Positions 41,971-53,720 of a stretch of DNA of 64,000 bases are shown in pieces. Positions within the stretch are counted from its first letter, which is position 1, and each line of letters starts with the position of its first letter. Under the pieces are notes generated by a model that searched no databases, was not told the DNA's origin, and was given only the letters and a program-made list of their open reading frames with translations. Both the position numbers and the translations under genes were made by a program. Origin of the DNA: Diphasiastrum complanatum (taxonomy: Eukaryota; Streptophyta; Lycopodiopsida; Lycopodiales; Lycopodiaceae); assembly GCA_029204225.1 (NCBI GenBank), contig CM055096.1:58043600-58107599 (forward strand), written 5' to 3'.

Positions 41971-44392
41971 ATTAGAACTCAAATGGGCCCTTTGTCAAGA
42001 TGTTTTTTTTTTACTTTGCACGCTTTCAACGCTTAAGTGGCCCAATCAATGGTGTCCATCTGTGACGAATTGTAACAGTAGTTGACGGACGGAAATTGCT
42101 TTTGCCTTTCCTGGCCAAATTTTGGTGATTTTTAAAAATCCCGCCGGGCAGTACAAACGTTTGTGATTGGACCACAATTACTGTCCGAATACTCTTTTCC
42201 AGCCCATATTTGTACACTCGAGGTTGATTTGACGTAAATAGTTATAAACTGTAGCTACCTAATCCCTGCAGTTTAGGAACTTCTTGTCATTCTTAGGTAT
42301 CGCAATCGGAGACCAAGAGGAACCATTGATGCGGGCCAGGATAAAGACGAGCAATTTATTTGGTCCGGGCCATGCAATGTCCTAGTATCAGATCAGTGCG
42401 CATGTGTACAAATCAACAGTGAGGCAGTATAGGAGGCACGCGCTGAACCGATAACTCGAGTATGAAAGTCGGCAGTCGATAGCGGATCAATGCGTAGGTG
42501 AGTATAGGCCATTGTTCGTTGTGTTGAATTTTTGAATCGAATCCGAGTCTTTATACTTTTCCCATGCTGATCTTTGTTGTTTGGATGATCACACACTTTG
42601 AAATCTTTGTAGATTAGAAGCGGCTGCCTCCACGCCAAAGGGAGAATCTAGAATATCCCCTCTGAAAATTAGAATATTTCATTTAGTACTAGAGGCCATT
42701 TTTAAACCCAGTATTGGATCAGCGCGCACATAAAAAGTCAACAGCTACAGAATGTAGGTCGGGCGACTCGAACCGATATCAGACACAAAAGTCGGAAACT
42801 AGGCGATGTCATATGGGCGCGTGGGAGCCTGGAATAGGAATATCACAATTGGGTCGGGTGCACTAAACCGATATTGCATGTTGTTAAAAAAAAATAGTAA
42901 CTTTTGGAAGACAGCTCAAATTGAGACGATTACAACGCCATTAGAAAGCCCTCGACGAGAGCTTTTCAAGGGCATCCAACATGACCCAGTTCCGAGCTAC
43001 GGTTAAAGAGATATTCTCAGTCAAAATTTTGGGCGGTCAGCAATCAATGCTCAACCTAATATCGAATCGGCCCGCGGATGACTAGTTTGACCCGGTCAAA
43101 CCCTAAGGGCGCGAGCCGATCTGATATTAGGATTTGCAAAAAAAAAAAAATTGGTTTGTTTGGAAAGAGCTCAACGAAAGCTTCGCAACGGCACCAAAAT
43201 GACCAAATTCCAAGTTACGGTTCAAAAGTTATAGGCAGTTAAAGTTATAGGCCCCAAAACTTTGACTGCCTATAACTTTTGAATCGTAACTTTAAATTAG
43301 GTCATTCTGGTGCCGTTGCGAAGCTTTTGTCGAACTCTTTCCAAAAAAAAAAAAAACCAATTTTTTTTTGAAAAATCCTAATATCGGATCGGCGCGCGAC
43401 CTTAGGGTCTGACCGGGTCAAATTGGTCAACCACGCGCCGATCCGATATTTTGTTGACCGTTGATTGTTGACCGCCCAAGAGTTTGACTGAGAATATCTC
43501 TTTAACCGTAGCTCGGAACTGGGTCATGTTGCGTTCCGTTGAAAAGCTCTCGTCGAGGGCTTTCTAATGGCATCTCAATCCGAGATGTCTATCAAAAGTT
43601 ACCGTTTTTCAATATCAGTTCAACGCGCCTGACCCAATCGTGATATTCCTGTTTCAGACTCCCGCACGCCCATGCAATATCGCCTAGTTTTCGATTTTTT
43701 TATCTGATATCGGTTCGGCGCGCTTGACCTACATTCTATAGTTGTTGATTTTTTACGTGCGCGTTGATCCGATACTGGGTCTGCGAATGGCTCGCACGAA
43801 GCAAATAGCATAGAGGTGTCTTTATGCAAGGAGGCCACCACAGAAATCCACCACCACCTCGTCCTCCACCACCGCCTCCTAGGCCAAGGGGCACGCCACA
43901 TGACCCGCCATGACTGAAGCATATCCGAATGATCTATGCGCATGCTGAACCGATATTCGGGCATGAAATTCAAACATAAAGTTTTCTTTATTGTCATGTT
44001 TGTGCTTATGTAGAGCGGAGCTTCAAAAATGATTGCCCTCGTAAGTTTGCGTGAACGTATCGTATCTCTAGGTATGGAATTCAGTGGCCATTATTCTTTA
44101 CTGATGGACCATTCATTACTTTTAGGCACAGGTACCATGCTGTAATATTATTATTGGTGGACGTTTACAGCCCCAGGTTATATGACAAATGTATGGCTGT
44201 TATTATAAGCACGCTTAACTAATTAATGCCTGAAGTTAGAGCTAGTTTTAACCACAATAGTTAAAATGCGGGCAGTACCGAAAACTCAAAAAACGGCAAC
44301 CAAACGATACCGGTTTCCATTCTCTCTCTACCTAACCTCTCTCTAAAGACAAATTTTCTTAAAGGGCCCATTTTGAGCCCAAATTTCTCCTA
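41971..44392. mobile_element. 2.4-kb foldback element inserted in copia I
   Basis: The terminal inverted sequences pair: TTAGG.GA.ATT..A.CTCAAATGGGCCCTTT at the left with the complement of AAAGGGCCCATTTTGAGC...CTCCTAA at the right. Inside, 42690 to about 43240 is the inverse of about 43245 to 43790, folding at about 43243 (GGCAGTTAAAG/CTTTGACTGCC). The arms hold several spaced copies of a GATCGGCGCGC / CCGATAT-type motif. It is much richer in G+C than its host. No transposase is recognised. A 9-bp target duplication is not evident. Confidence 0.7.
42690..43790. repeat. Long hairpin inside the foldback element
   Basis: Two arms of about 550 bp in opposite orientation with almost no loop. Matching blocks include GAGCTACGGTTAAAGAGATATTCTCAGTCA against its complement near 43490-43520, and CGAAGCTTTTGTCGA against its near complement at 43165. 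Poly-A/poly-T runs near 43138 and 43345 are paired. Confidence 0.8.
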
Positions 44393-44401
44393 ACCTTAAA
44401 A

Positions 44402-44778
44402 CATGCTGGATTTTCACCTAACTTCAAAGGAGAAGAGCCCTATTGTACTATCAATCTATCATTCCATACATGCAAAATAGAGATTTCAAAACAAATTGAC
44501 AATCTCAAGTTTTTCTCACATTTTTCTTGTGATTTATGATTCCATAGTAAACTAAACTTGATTACATTCATTCTATGATAGCAGGCCATCTTGGAGGCCA
44601 TACCAAACACGTGTTTGATCATTGTTTTTTTATTGCTTTTGATTGTGTGATCCAAAATTGCTGATCTAGATCAAGAAATTGGTGACTAGTTTTGTAATAG
44701 ATTGGCGTATCAATCAATCAATCACTCTTGAAGTCTTTTGTAGGCTCACTTATGGTCCTTAGTACTGTATTTTCAACA
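44402..44778 (+). repeat. 3' LTR remnant of copia I
   Basis: From about 44490 it matches 38210-38476 closely (TTCCATAGTAAACTAAACTTG, ATCAATCAATCAATCACTCTTG) and ends TTTTCAACA. Its 5' part is missing or diverged. It is separated from the element's RNase H by the foldback insertion. Confidence 0.75.
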
Positions 44779-45207
44779 TTCTGAGGCTTTATCAAAGAAA
44801 AAAAATAGAAAAAAGAGCTTCCATTGGTATTTCTCCCATTACCTACGTCAAAACTGGCAACTCAAAATGTAATACGAAACCCATCATATATCTAAACTCC
44901 AATTTTTTAGAGTAAAGACATGCAAATGAGATTTATTTTGAGGTAGATAAAAGCAGTTATTATGAGGTCCTTATCTCTGGTCATTCCAACGTCCATAGTT
45001 GTGGTTACTCTGAGGTCTATTCCAAGGTGCCAAATTTAAAAAAAATCACTAAAACAGAATGATGTGTTGGCTCCATTCTACTCTGAAATGGGACTCCATT
45101 AAACCCCAAAATTCTTTTCACCACTTCTTATCAAGCTGGTGTGAAAATCATAAAAAGCTATCTATCATAGCTTTACGGGTTTTCTAAGTTTTTATGTCAA
45201 GCATCTT
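44779..45207. other. Unrecognised sequence between copia I and O
   Basis: No gene or repeat recognised. Confidence 0.4.
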
Positions 45208-45861
45208 TGTGTAGGAGTTTGATAGGGCCAAAATTTATAAAAATGACAAAATGGTCAATCTCACACGTAAAGCCACAATTTGGCCAAAAGTAGCTTATGA
45301 TGCAAACTTGAGCTACTTAGGCTTGTAAATAGGCTTGTGACATGTGTGTTAATGTAATTTGATGAGTGATCAAGTCAAAGTGTTGGCAAAGTTCAAAGGG
45401 TCCAATCAAAATTGAGAAATTCTTATGAAGGGTCCAATAGAATTGCAGGATGGATGCATCACTCATCCAATAGAATTAGAGAGGCTAGGAAAAGGGGTCC
45501 AATAGGATACAAGCATGGATCTCCACAAGTTTTATATGTACTCTCTTTACCAATCATTATGTAATTGAGTTTTTGAATCATTTTGAGTGCAATCAACTTT
45601 TGTGTGTATTTCCTTCTCTCTCTACCCGAGAGCAAATTGGTCTATTCTCTCTCTACCCGAGGAGAGTAGCTTAATTTGCCTTAGAATTTTTTACATGTGA
45701 AATCACTTTGGTTATCAAACTATGCATCTATCTTTGCCTCTTTGCCTTAGATTTTGACATAGATCTTGATTCTCATTCTAGTGTTGATCTAAAGTGCATA
45801 ATCGTTCCTTAGGAGATCATTCTCACACATTAGGGCATTCCCACACATGTGAAATTTCACA
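45208..45861 (+). repeat. 5' LTR of copia O (left edge estimated)
   Basis: It ends AAATTTCACA right before a primer-binding site. The left edge is set at TGTGTAGG by analogy with the about 650-bp LTRs of elements C and E, because no partner LTR is present. Near 45410-45510 the words TCCAATAGAATT and variants recur four times. The phrase CTCTCTCTACCCGAG occurs twice near 45617 and 45647. Confidence 0.55.
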
Positions 45862-45874
45862 TGGTATCAGAGCC
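45862..45874 (+). other. Primer-binding site of copia O
   Basis: TGGTATCAGAGCC, a perfect initiator-Met tRNA site, directly after the LTR. The leader runs to 46609. Confidence 0.85.
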
Positions 45875-46609
45875 TACCTAAGTGTTTGATGTTTGTTTCG
45901 TCCAAAGTTTCATAAATTTCATGAAAATCTAGATCTAGAGAACGTTGTTTGCATCTCCCATGCTATGTCAAGCAAATTTGGATCAAAAGGGTTCATCATC
46001 ATAAGGATTGAATCATTTTTGAAATTGTAGGGATTTTTTTGCTCAGACATGTGTGAAGGACATCCCAATTCAATTTGGTGGCTCTCTTCCATGTTCAATC
46101 TAAATCTAGAGCTTGATAGCTAGTTTCAAAGCTATTCAAGTCTAGTTTGTGTACCAATGGACTTCATAGTGATTGGATCTCTCAATAAAAAGTTATAATC
46201 AATTGAATCAAGGTGGGTAGGGCTCCCATCCTTTTTCTTTTGACCCTATCATGCTTGTTTGATAAAAAATCCCAATTCTAGGCTTGCCAATCTTGTTTTC
46301 TTGAGATCTAGTAATCATTTTGAGGTCATAGCCACTTTCTTTCATACAGTTGGCTTGTATTTGAGTGATTTGTGGATTCTTGGAGTGTTTCCCACATGCC
46401 AAAGATAGCTTGACCCAAACTTAGTCCATACTTCATCAATTGATGTGAGATTGATCTAGATCAAGTGACATTGAAAAAGCTAGTGAGGTCCATCTCACAC
46501 TTTGTTGCAAGATCTTGCATAGGAGTTGGTAGTACACCATTATTGGATCCTATAGTGAGAGAGAAAGCAACACTTTCTTGTCAAATTCACAAGGAGTCTT
46601 CACTATTAC

Positions 46610-48190
46610 ATGGCATCTATGGATTTCTATCTATTGCAATCTAGTGAAAGGCTATCTACCTCCAACTATTCTATTTGGAAGGTAAGGATGGAGTCTATTC
46701 TAGCACTTCAAGATGTGATGGACATTGTACTTGGGATTGAGGAGGAGCCTCAAGTCCTTCAAGAAGTACAAAAGTATAAGAAGAGAGCTAGGATGGCTCT
46801 CCATTATATTAAAATGAATGTCTCCAATGAGATTTTGATAGAGATTGGTGCCTGCACATCGGCCAAGGATACTTGGGATACTCTCATAGCAATCTATGAG
46901 GCCAAGAATACCTCAAGACTCCTCACTCTTAGAAACCAAATCTTCCAAAGTTCTCAAAAGAGTGATGAGAGTTCCACTAATTATGTGTTGATCTTGAAAG
47001 ATACTCATAGAGAACCTGCTTGCATTGGAGGATCTATAAACCAAAGTGATCTAGTCCAAGTCATACTTAATAGCTTGAGAGATGAGTATGAGAACCTTGT
47101 CCAATCCTATGCCATCAAGGAGGATCTACCTACTTTGGAGGCTTTGCAAGGAGTGCTAATGGCTGAAGAATCAAGGCATGAGAACAAGCTATTAAGGATG
47201 GAGAAGCTATCATTCAACCATAATTGTGATGGCAAAGCTCTTTTTGCCAAGCACAAAGGGAGGAGCAAAATGCAACACCAACACTTCTCCAAGGACAAAG
47301 CAAAAGATAAAGACCAAGATGGAGAGGAGGGTGACACCTCTCATGCTTCTACCTCAAAGAAGAAGAATAATATCAAATGTTTCTTTTGTGGCAAGATGGG
47401 GCACTATGCTACAAATTGCTTCAAGAAGAAGAATCAATTAAAGCAAGCCAATCTTTCAAATGAGAAAGAAGACTCTATTGCAAGTGATGGAGAGGGATCT
47501 CTTATGGTCTTTAGTTTTTCATCTCCACCTTTCAAGAAGGATGGATCTTGGTACATTGATAGTGGAGCATCTTCACATATGTGTAGCTCCAAGGAGTCCT
47601 TCACATCTATTATGCCTTATGGAGGAGCTAAGAAGACTATCTATATAGCAAATGACCAAGAATGCAATATTGTAGGCATAGGGAGTATTCCCTTGAAGAC
47701 CTCATCTTCTAAAAGTCTTTCTCTCAACAAGGTTCCTTTTGTGCCTAATTACAAAAAACATTGTAAGTGTTGGCCAACTTATTGATGGTCCCCTTGATGT
47801 CAAATTCAAATTGATACTTGTATTATCAAGAGAAATGATGAGATCCTCGCACATGGATCAAGATTTGGAGGCATATACAAGCTTGATCCAAGAGAGTTGT
47901 GATATTGCTTTTGTCACAAAGCTTTCTAAGGAGGAGTTATGGCATAGGAGGTTGGGACATCCCAACTACAAATCCATGGTTTCTATGCTCAAATAAGTCA
48001 AGGCTATTGGCTTACCTAAGAATCTTTCCAAGGAGATCAAGCATGTGAGGCTTGTGCCATTGCAAAATCACACAAAAAAGCATATCAAAGATCTTCCATC
48101 AAAAGCACACATCCTTTGGAGTTGATACACTCAGATGTGCACTTCTCATCCTCTCAAAGCAAGGGAGGAGCCACTTGCTTTGTGACATTG
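46610..48190 (+). pseudogene. Copia O: Gag, protease and start of integrase
   Basis: The ATG at 46610 opens 391 codons without a break. Blocks are MASMDFYLLQSSERLSTSN, WKVRMESILALQDVMDIVLG, KDTWDTLIAIYEAKNTSRLL, an acidic-basic linker, an intact CCHC knuckle (CFFCGKMGHYATNC) near residue 255, and the protease motif WYIDSGASSHMC near 312-323. An A-run near 47752 shifts the frame into LITKNIVSVGQLIDG, then ELWHRRLGHPNYKSM with a stop at 47994. The integrase start (HSDVHFSSSQSKGGA) is cut at about 48190 by an inverted LTR fragment. RT and RNase H are absent. Confidence 0.9.
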
Positions 48191-48546
48191 AAATGATAAA
48201 GTACTGTTGTTGTCCATACAAAACTAGCAAGCTACTCTATTTCACATGTGTGGATCCAAAAACAGCAAATATAGATCATTTTACACATAGAATTGCATGC
48301 AATCACAAGTATAGTGCACCAATGGATAGTAGAACCCAAGAGGACCATATATAAGCATGAAATGAGATAGAGAAGAGAGAAGATGTGTCTCTCCACAAGC
48401 TTCCTCCTTTTATAACAGGTCCAAACCCTATTTGGCCACTTGATTTTCCCTCCAAAATGCTAATCCTATTATTTTTGGGTCTAGATTCAAAGTACCCAAC
48501 ATTCAGATTTGAATCTACTCAAACTTGCATTCTAACTTTTCCACAC
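48191..48546 (-). repeat. E-family LTR fragment, minus orientation
   Basis: Matches 59815-60165 of the element E LTR in the same orientation (ACAAAA.TAGCAAGCTACT, TATAGATCATT, CACATAGAATTGCA, TTTATAACAGGTCCAAACCC). Both LTR ends are missing. It directly abuts the telomere-like repeat X2. Confidence 0.75.
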
Positions 48547-49160
48547 TACTTATGGAAGTTTCCCATGCCAAGGGCCTCTACATACTTGGATTCACTACAT
48601 TCACATCATCTGATCAATAATCCATCACATCTATAGCATGATTTGATTGCAAACTAGGCTACTTGCTTACTAGCCAAATCCAACATTCATATCCATCAAT
48701 TTCATAGATATGCTTTATGACTTCAATTATGTGCATTGGGTGAATTATATGTGTAGGCTAAGTGTTTTAGGATCTAGTGTTGAGAATAAGGGATCTAAGA
48801 AAAGGTATTTAAGATAGAGGGTGGGATTGGAATTTAGCATAAGGAGTTTCAAGTTTAGGTTAAGGAGTTTGGAGTTTAGGATTTAGGGTTTAGGATAAGG
48901 AATCTAGGACAAAGGGTTTAGAATAAGGGGTAAGGAGTTTAGGGATCTAGAGTAAGGGTAAGAAGTTTGGAAATTAGGCTTTAGGGTAAGGGGCTTGGGG
49001 TTTAGGGTTAAGGATAAGGAATCTAGAAAAAAGGGTTTAGGGTAAGGGATAAGGGGTTTAGGAATCTAGAGTAAGGGTAAGGGATTTGGAGTTTGGGGAG
49101 GGGCTTTGGGGCTTATTATAAGGAGTTTGAGGTTTAAGGTCTAGGGTATGTTGCAAGTTG
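48547..49160 (-). repeat. Telomere-like dispersed repeat X2
   Basis: The inverse of X1 (26011-26576). The first about 210 bp (ACTTATGGAAGTTTCCCA through TGAATTATATGTGTAGGCTA) equals the unique part of X1. The rest is a decayed G-rich telomere-like array (TTTAGGGTAAGGGATAAGGG, TTTAGGGTTAAGG, TTTAGGGTTTAGG). About 370 bp of array remains. Confidence 0.8.
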
Positions 49161-49485
49161 TCTATTGCTCATAAACTTGCAAACTAAATATGGGTGCTCA
49201 GATGTAAGTATCAGAAAGCTATTCAGGTGAGTAGCTTACCAATTGATGATGTAATGATATCTATTTTAACATTGCTTATCAAATTGTAGCATTTATGTTC
49301 TGTTCTTGAAAGGCAAGTGACTGGCTTCAAATTTGGAGATTCTTTTAAGATCCATAGCACCTGCCTCCTAATATAAAAAGGTTGTCCATATTTTATAAAC
49401 TTTTTTGTTGAGGACAATTATTGATAAATAATCTATTGGATCCAATGCACATAATAAGGAATGTACGGAGTATAATGTGGAAGCA
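49161..49485. other. Unrecognised sequence left of copia P
   Basis: No gene or repeat recognised. It is the insertion site flank of copia P; its last five bases before the element are part of the target duplication CTTGA (49486-49490). Confidence 0.4.
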
Positions 49486-49490
49486 CTTGA
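49486..49490. other. Target-site duplication of copia P, left copy
   Basis: CTTGA directly before the 5' LTR; the same five bases directly follow the 3' LTR at 55516-55520. Confidence 0.7.
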
Positions 49491-49742
49491 AGTTAAAATA
49501 CCAATGATTGACTTATACAGTGGTTTCTTATTTCGACGGCACCACATGTGCTCAGTTCTAGAATTATCAAGATGTCTTTCTTTTACGAGCCCTTGGAGTG
49601 CTTTTAAGCAACTTTATCTTTGTACTTACTAATGAGTGAAATATACAGTTTGTGGAGAGCAATTCTGTTGTCTTGTCTTGTTGCACTTGATGTTGTGCTG
49701 TGGTGATTGATCTGGTCGGGTGTTTAAACTGTTTTCTTAAAT
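49491..49742 (+). repeat. 5' LTR of copia P
   Basis: 252 bp, AGTTAAAATA ... TTCTTAAAT. The partner is 55261-55515. The ends are not TG...CA. The primer-binding site follows with no gap. It contains ACCACATGTGCTC, where the 3' copy has ACCACGTGTGCTT. Confidence 0.85.
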
Positions 49743-49755
49743 TGGTATCAGAGCC
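49743..49755 (+). other. Primer-binding site of copia P
   Basis: TGGTATCAGAGCC, perfect, immediately after the LTR. Confidence 0.9.
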
Positions 49756-51013
49756 CTTGGTGGCTACAATCACCGGACAAGAACAGAGAGTTGCGAATTC
49801 GACGGTTTGTTGGCTAGAAAGCACAAATATGAGTATGTGGAGATTCATGGATTAGTTTAAAACTGTAAGAAGATTCAGAGGCATGGGATTTTCGGTTGAA
49901 TCAGAGGGCAAGCAAAGATTGAAGCTGGAAATTCTTCTGAAGGGTTGCTTGGCGTTTGTAATTGGTTTGAATCCAATTGGACACTGTTTGAAGAGCGGTT
50001 TGGAGCAGAATATTGTTTGTTGTAGGGCGACCTTGGAGGGATAGGTAGCTGCTCAGTTAAATTCTCAAGAAGTTTAGATAAAGCCCAAAAATATCTTCTT
50101 CTTTGACAACTAGGGTTTCAAGAAGGGGAAAAGCATTTCTCTCTCAATACAAATCCGTTTTTGAAGTTGTAAAAAGCCAAGAGTGGGCGCCCTGCTACTG
50201 TTGTGGATGTGTGGAGAGGCCGTGGGCAGCCGTGGATCAGCCAGTGAGCTAGAGTGAAGCAAACACAACTTTCATAGCTTGAGTTTAAAGGCTTGCGGCT
50301 ACCATCGCTGAAAGAGAAGGAGGAGGGAGGCACAGAACTCGCGTGCAGGGAATCCGAGAATGGTTGTAGTGACTGGAGATGTCTATCGTGTGGAGGAGTG
50401 GGCTTTAATGCCCAGATGTTGTTTTGAACCATCAAATGAGCCTCAATTAGATCAATGGCCAAGATGAAGTTCTTAGGGAGAAACGTGGGCCACAGGATGA
50501 AGGATCACCCTTAGATGGGCTTTGAAAGGGTCTTGAAGAAGTGAAAGGCAAAATAGGCCTTCTTTTCATTAAAAATTTTTTAAATGAGAAAATTGTTGGG
50601 TCCCAAGTGTGAAAGGTGACGTTTCTTCAAACTGAAGAAATAGTTCAAAAACCCAAATTGCCCTTATTTTCAGCTCCTTTAGCCTATTTTGGCCAAACGA
50701 AAGATGATAGCCTCCAAACGAAGGGCACCATGACTGTACCTGCAAGTATGGTACGCCAAAACAGAGTGATTTCCATGGAGAAAGTGTTCGGAGCGTGCCA
50801 GATGTGGTTTCACCATTCCACTGGGCAGGTAGCTGGGAGTTGGTGACGAGAAGCATTTCGGAAAGCGATGCCAATTTGGCTTTCAATTTGGCGAAAGAGC
50901 GGCGGGTGGCCTGGTAAGCCAAAAATTGCAGGTCATTATTTTTTATTTCTGACATCACGGTTGGCTTTGACATACACTTTATAGCCTACAAGTGGAGTTT
51001 CAAGCAGTTTGGA
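49756..51013 (+). other. Leader of copia P
   Basis: An unusually long 1.26-kb untranslated leader. It holds modest open frames on the minus strand (50118-50462, 50569-50973) that resemble no protein I know. It is less AT-rich than other leaders in the window. Confidence 0.55.
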
Positions 51014-52020
51014 AATGGCAAACATCAATGAGGCAATTTTGGGCGATGCAAGCAAACTTGATGGGGCTTCAAACTACAACATCTGGAAATTCAAAATGAA
51101 GAGCATTTTGATGGAGAAAGAGTTATGGGAGATTGTGGCAGGTATTGAAGTCTGGCCAAATATCACTCCAGGTGACTTGAGGGCCTTAGATAAAAAGGCG
51201 CAGAGAGCATTGTCCTTGATCAATCTTTCAGTGAAAGACCATGTGATCACTCATATAAGTGATGCCACGATGGCTAGGGGAGCTTGGGAAGCTCTTAGAA
51301 TGCAATTTCAAACTTGCAATCCAGCTCGGGCCATGTTCTTGAAGTCAAGATTGAACGCAATAAGGATGGAAGAAAGTGAATCAGTGGGATCTTTCTTCAC
51401 CAGGATAAAGGAGCTGAGAGATCGGCTTGTGGCAATTGGAGAACCAATTAGGGACGTTGAATTGGTACATACCACAATGAGCGATGTCTCTGAAGGGCTA
51501 CAAATGTTTGTGAGTGGCATTGCTATGAGGGAGAAATTGCCTACTTTTGAAGACTTCCACGGAATCATGTTGCAGGAAGAGCAGCGTCGCGAAGTGGTGA
51601 AGTCAAGACAAATCCCACAAGAGGATCAAGCCTTGCTTGCTAAAGGCAAGCAAAAAGGATGAAAAAGTATTCTCAAGAAATCTAAGGATGATGATGACGA
51701 GGGAGAGTCATCATCAAAAGAGAAAAAGAAGAAGAAAGACAAATGTTACTATAACCACAAATTGGGTCATTGGGCACACGAGTGTTACAAGAAGAAAGCG
51801 GACATAAAGGTGGAAAATGTGACCCAACAAGGCAACATTGTCGAAGATGATGGAGAAGATGACGAGACAAGTGTCTTCTCATCGGCATTGGCATCCCAAG
51901 TTGATGATGGTGCCAGATGGTTCATAGATTCAGGCGCCACAAGGCATATGACCGGGAAACGTGATTGGTTTGAGAAATTCTCACCAAGTCCATGATGGGG
52001 ATAAGGTCACTCAAGCCAAT
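51014..52020 (+). pseudogene. Copia P Gag and protease
   Basis: The ATG at 51014 begins MANINEAILGDASKLDGASN with IWKFKMKSILMEKELWEIV, a Gag type shared loosely with element G. About 215 codons are open (GAWEALRMQFQTCNPARAMF, VGSFFTRIKELRDRLVAIGE) to a TGA at 51661. In the same frame follow a lysine-rich linker, a knuckle with CYYNHKLGHWAHEC (second Cys replaced by Asn), and the protease motif WFIDSGATRHMTG, intact. A frameshift near 51990 breaks the link to integrase. Confidence 0.9.
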
Positions 52021-53720
52021 GGGGAGGAATGCTAAAAAAAGGGTGTGGGCAATGTACCTGTGCAGTTTTTTGATGGTAAAATCAAGAATATCCCTAGTGT
52101 GCTTTATGTTCCTGGACTCAAAAAGAGTTTGCTTTCTATTGGAGTAATGACAAATCAACATCTTAAGGTTGAATTTGTCAAAGATGGATGCGTTATGAGG
52201 GATATGAACCACAAGCATAAAGTGGTGGAGAAAGGTTATAGAGATAGTAATTGTGGCCTTTATAAAGTGGATGCTGCAAAACCAGGAGAATATGGTTTGG
52301 CTTTCTCAACAGCATCTCAATCTGAGTTGTGGCATAGAAGACTTGGTCATTTAAACTATGGGATCTTGAGATTGATGGCGAAGCTGAAGATGATAATAGG
52401 GTTACCGGCATTGCAGGATGATCGTCATGCAATATGTGAAGGATGCATCATGGGAAAGCATCATAGGGAGACATTCAAGAAAGGTGGAGCTGCAAGAGCT
52501 AAGAAACCACTGGAACTTATTCACAGCGACTTGTGCGGCCCAATGAAGACCCTGTCGTTGGGGAAAGCATATTATTTTATGACTTTCATAGATGATTACT
52601 CTAGGAGGACATGGATTTATTTCTTGAAGAAGAAATCTAACGCTTTTGCTCGCTTCAAGGAGTTCAAGACTTCGGTAGAGAACCAACTGGATGCACGCAT
52701 TAAAGTGCTAAGATCTGATAGAGGGGGCAAATAAAAATCTGATGATTTTGAGGACTTTTTCAAGGAACACGACATCAAAAGACAATTCACACAGTCACAC
52801 ACACCGCATAGTAATGGTGTAGCTGAAAGAAAAAACAGGACTATTATGGAGAGTGCACGCTCCATGATGAAGCAAATGGGCTTGACCGATTCACTTTGGT
52901 CGGAAGCGTGCAGTGCGGCAAAGTTCTTGCAAAACATGAGCCCTACAGTTGCAGTTCCAAATGTGACTCCCAAAGAAGCATTTACAGGAATAAAGCCAAA
53001 AATTGACAAGTTTCGTGTCATTGGATGTAAGGCCTATGTACATGTGCCAAAGGAAGAACGAGAGAAACTTGATGCCAAAGCAATCAAGTGTATCTTTGTT
53101 GGTTATGATGAGAGGACGAAGGCATACAGGTGTTTTGATCATGTAATGAACAAGATTCACATTAGCAAAGATGTGATCTTTGATGAGACGCATAGGTATG
53201 AAGATGAAGACCATGCAAGTGGTGAAAGCATCAAAAAACTTCCCACAATTTTGGAAGAAGAAGATGAAGAAGACTCGCTCCACAAAATGATGCATGTGAA
53301 GATGAGAGTCGAGAGGGCGAGTATGAAAGGACACCACCTATTCAAGAGCCTAGGGGAAGGTACTTGCCAATAGGAGCAATAAAGGAGAAACCGGTTGGAA
53401 GTAAGAGACATTATTTGGACACTCCTTGGGATACATACTCTCCACGTAGTGTATCACCTGAATCTAAGATACCAAAATGGTATGAAAAGATCATGAAGGA
53501 TGCAAAGCTAAATCAACCAGGATCTAGCACACAAGGAGAAGTGAGAAGATCAACACGGGAAAGGAAGTCTCCCGATCGTTATCATGTGAACTATGCCCTA
53601 ATGAGTGATATTTTGAAGTGTCGAGAGCCATCAACCTTTGATGAGGCAAAATATCACAAAGAGTGGCAAAGGTCAATGGAAGAGGAGATAGAATCCATCC
53701 ACAGGCATGCTACATGAGAG
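52021..53720 (+). pseudogene. Copia P integrase
   Basis: From 52045 it is open to 52734: LYVPGLKKSLLSIGVMTNQH, ELWHRRLGHLNYGILRLMAK, ICEGCIMGKHHRETF (His-Cys zinc site present), HSDLCGPMKTLSLGKAYYF with the first Asp, FIDDYSRRTWIYFLKKK, and RSDRGGK with the second Asp, then TAA at 52732. It goes on through HTPHSNGVAERKNRTIMESA with the catalytic Glu to GYDERTKAYRCFDHV. A frameshift near 53370 leads into the connector (RRSTRERKSPDRYHVNYALM). All three catalytic residues survive, but a stop lies between the second and third. Confidence 0.9.

Noticed and set aside
50118-50973. Host genes on the minus strand in the leader of copia P
   Set aside because: The frames are short, overlap the retrotransposon leader and show no known domain.
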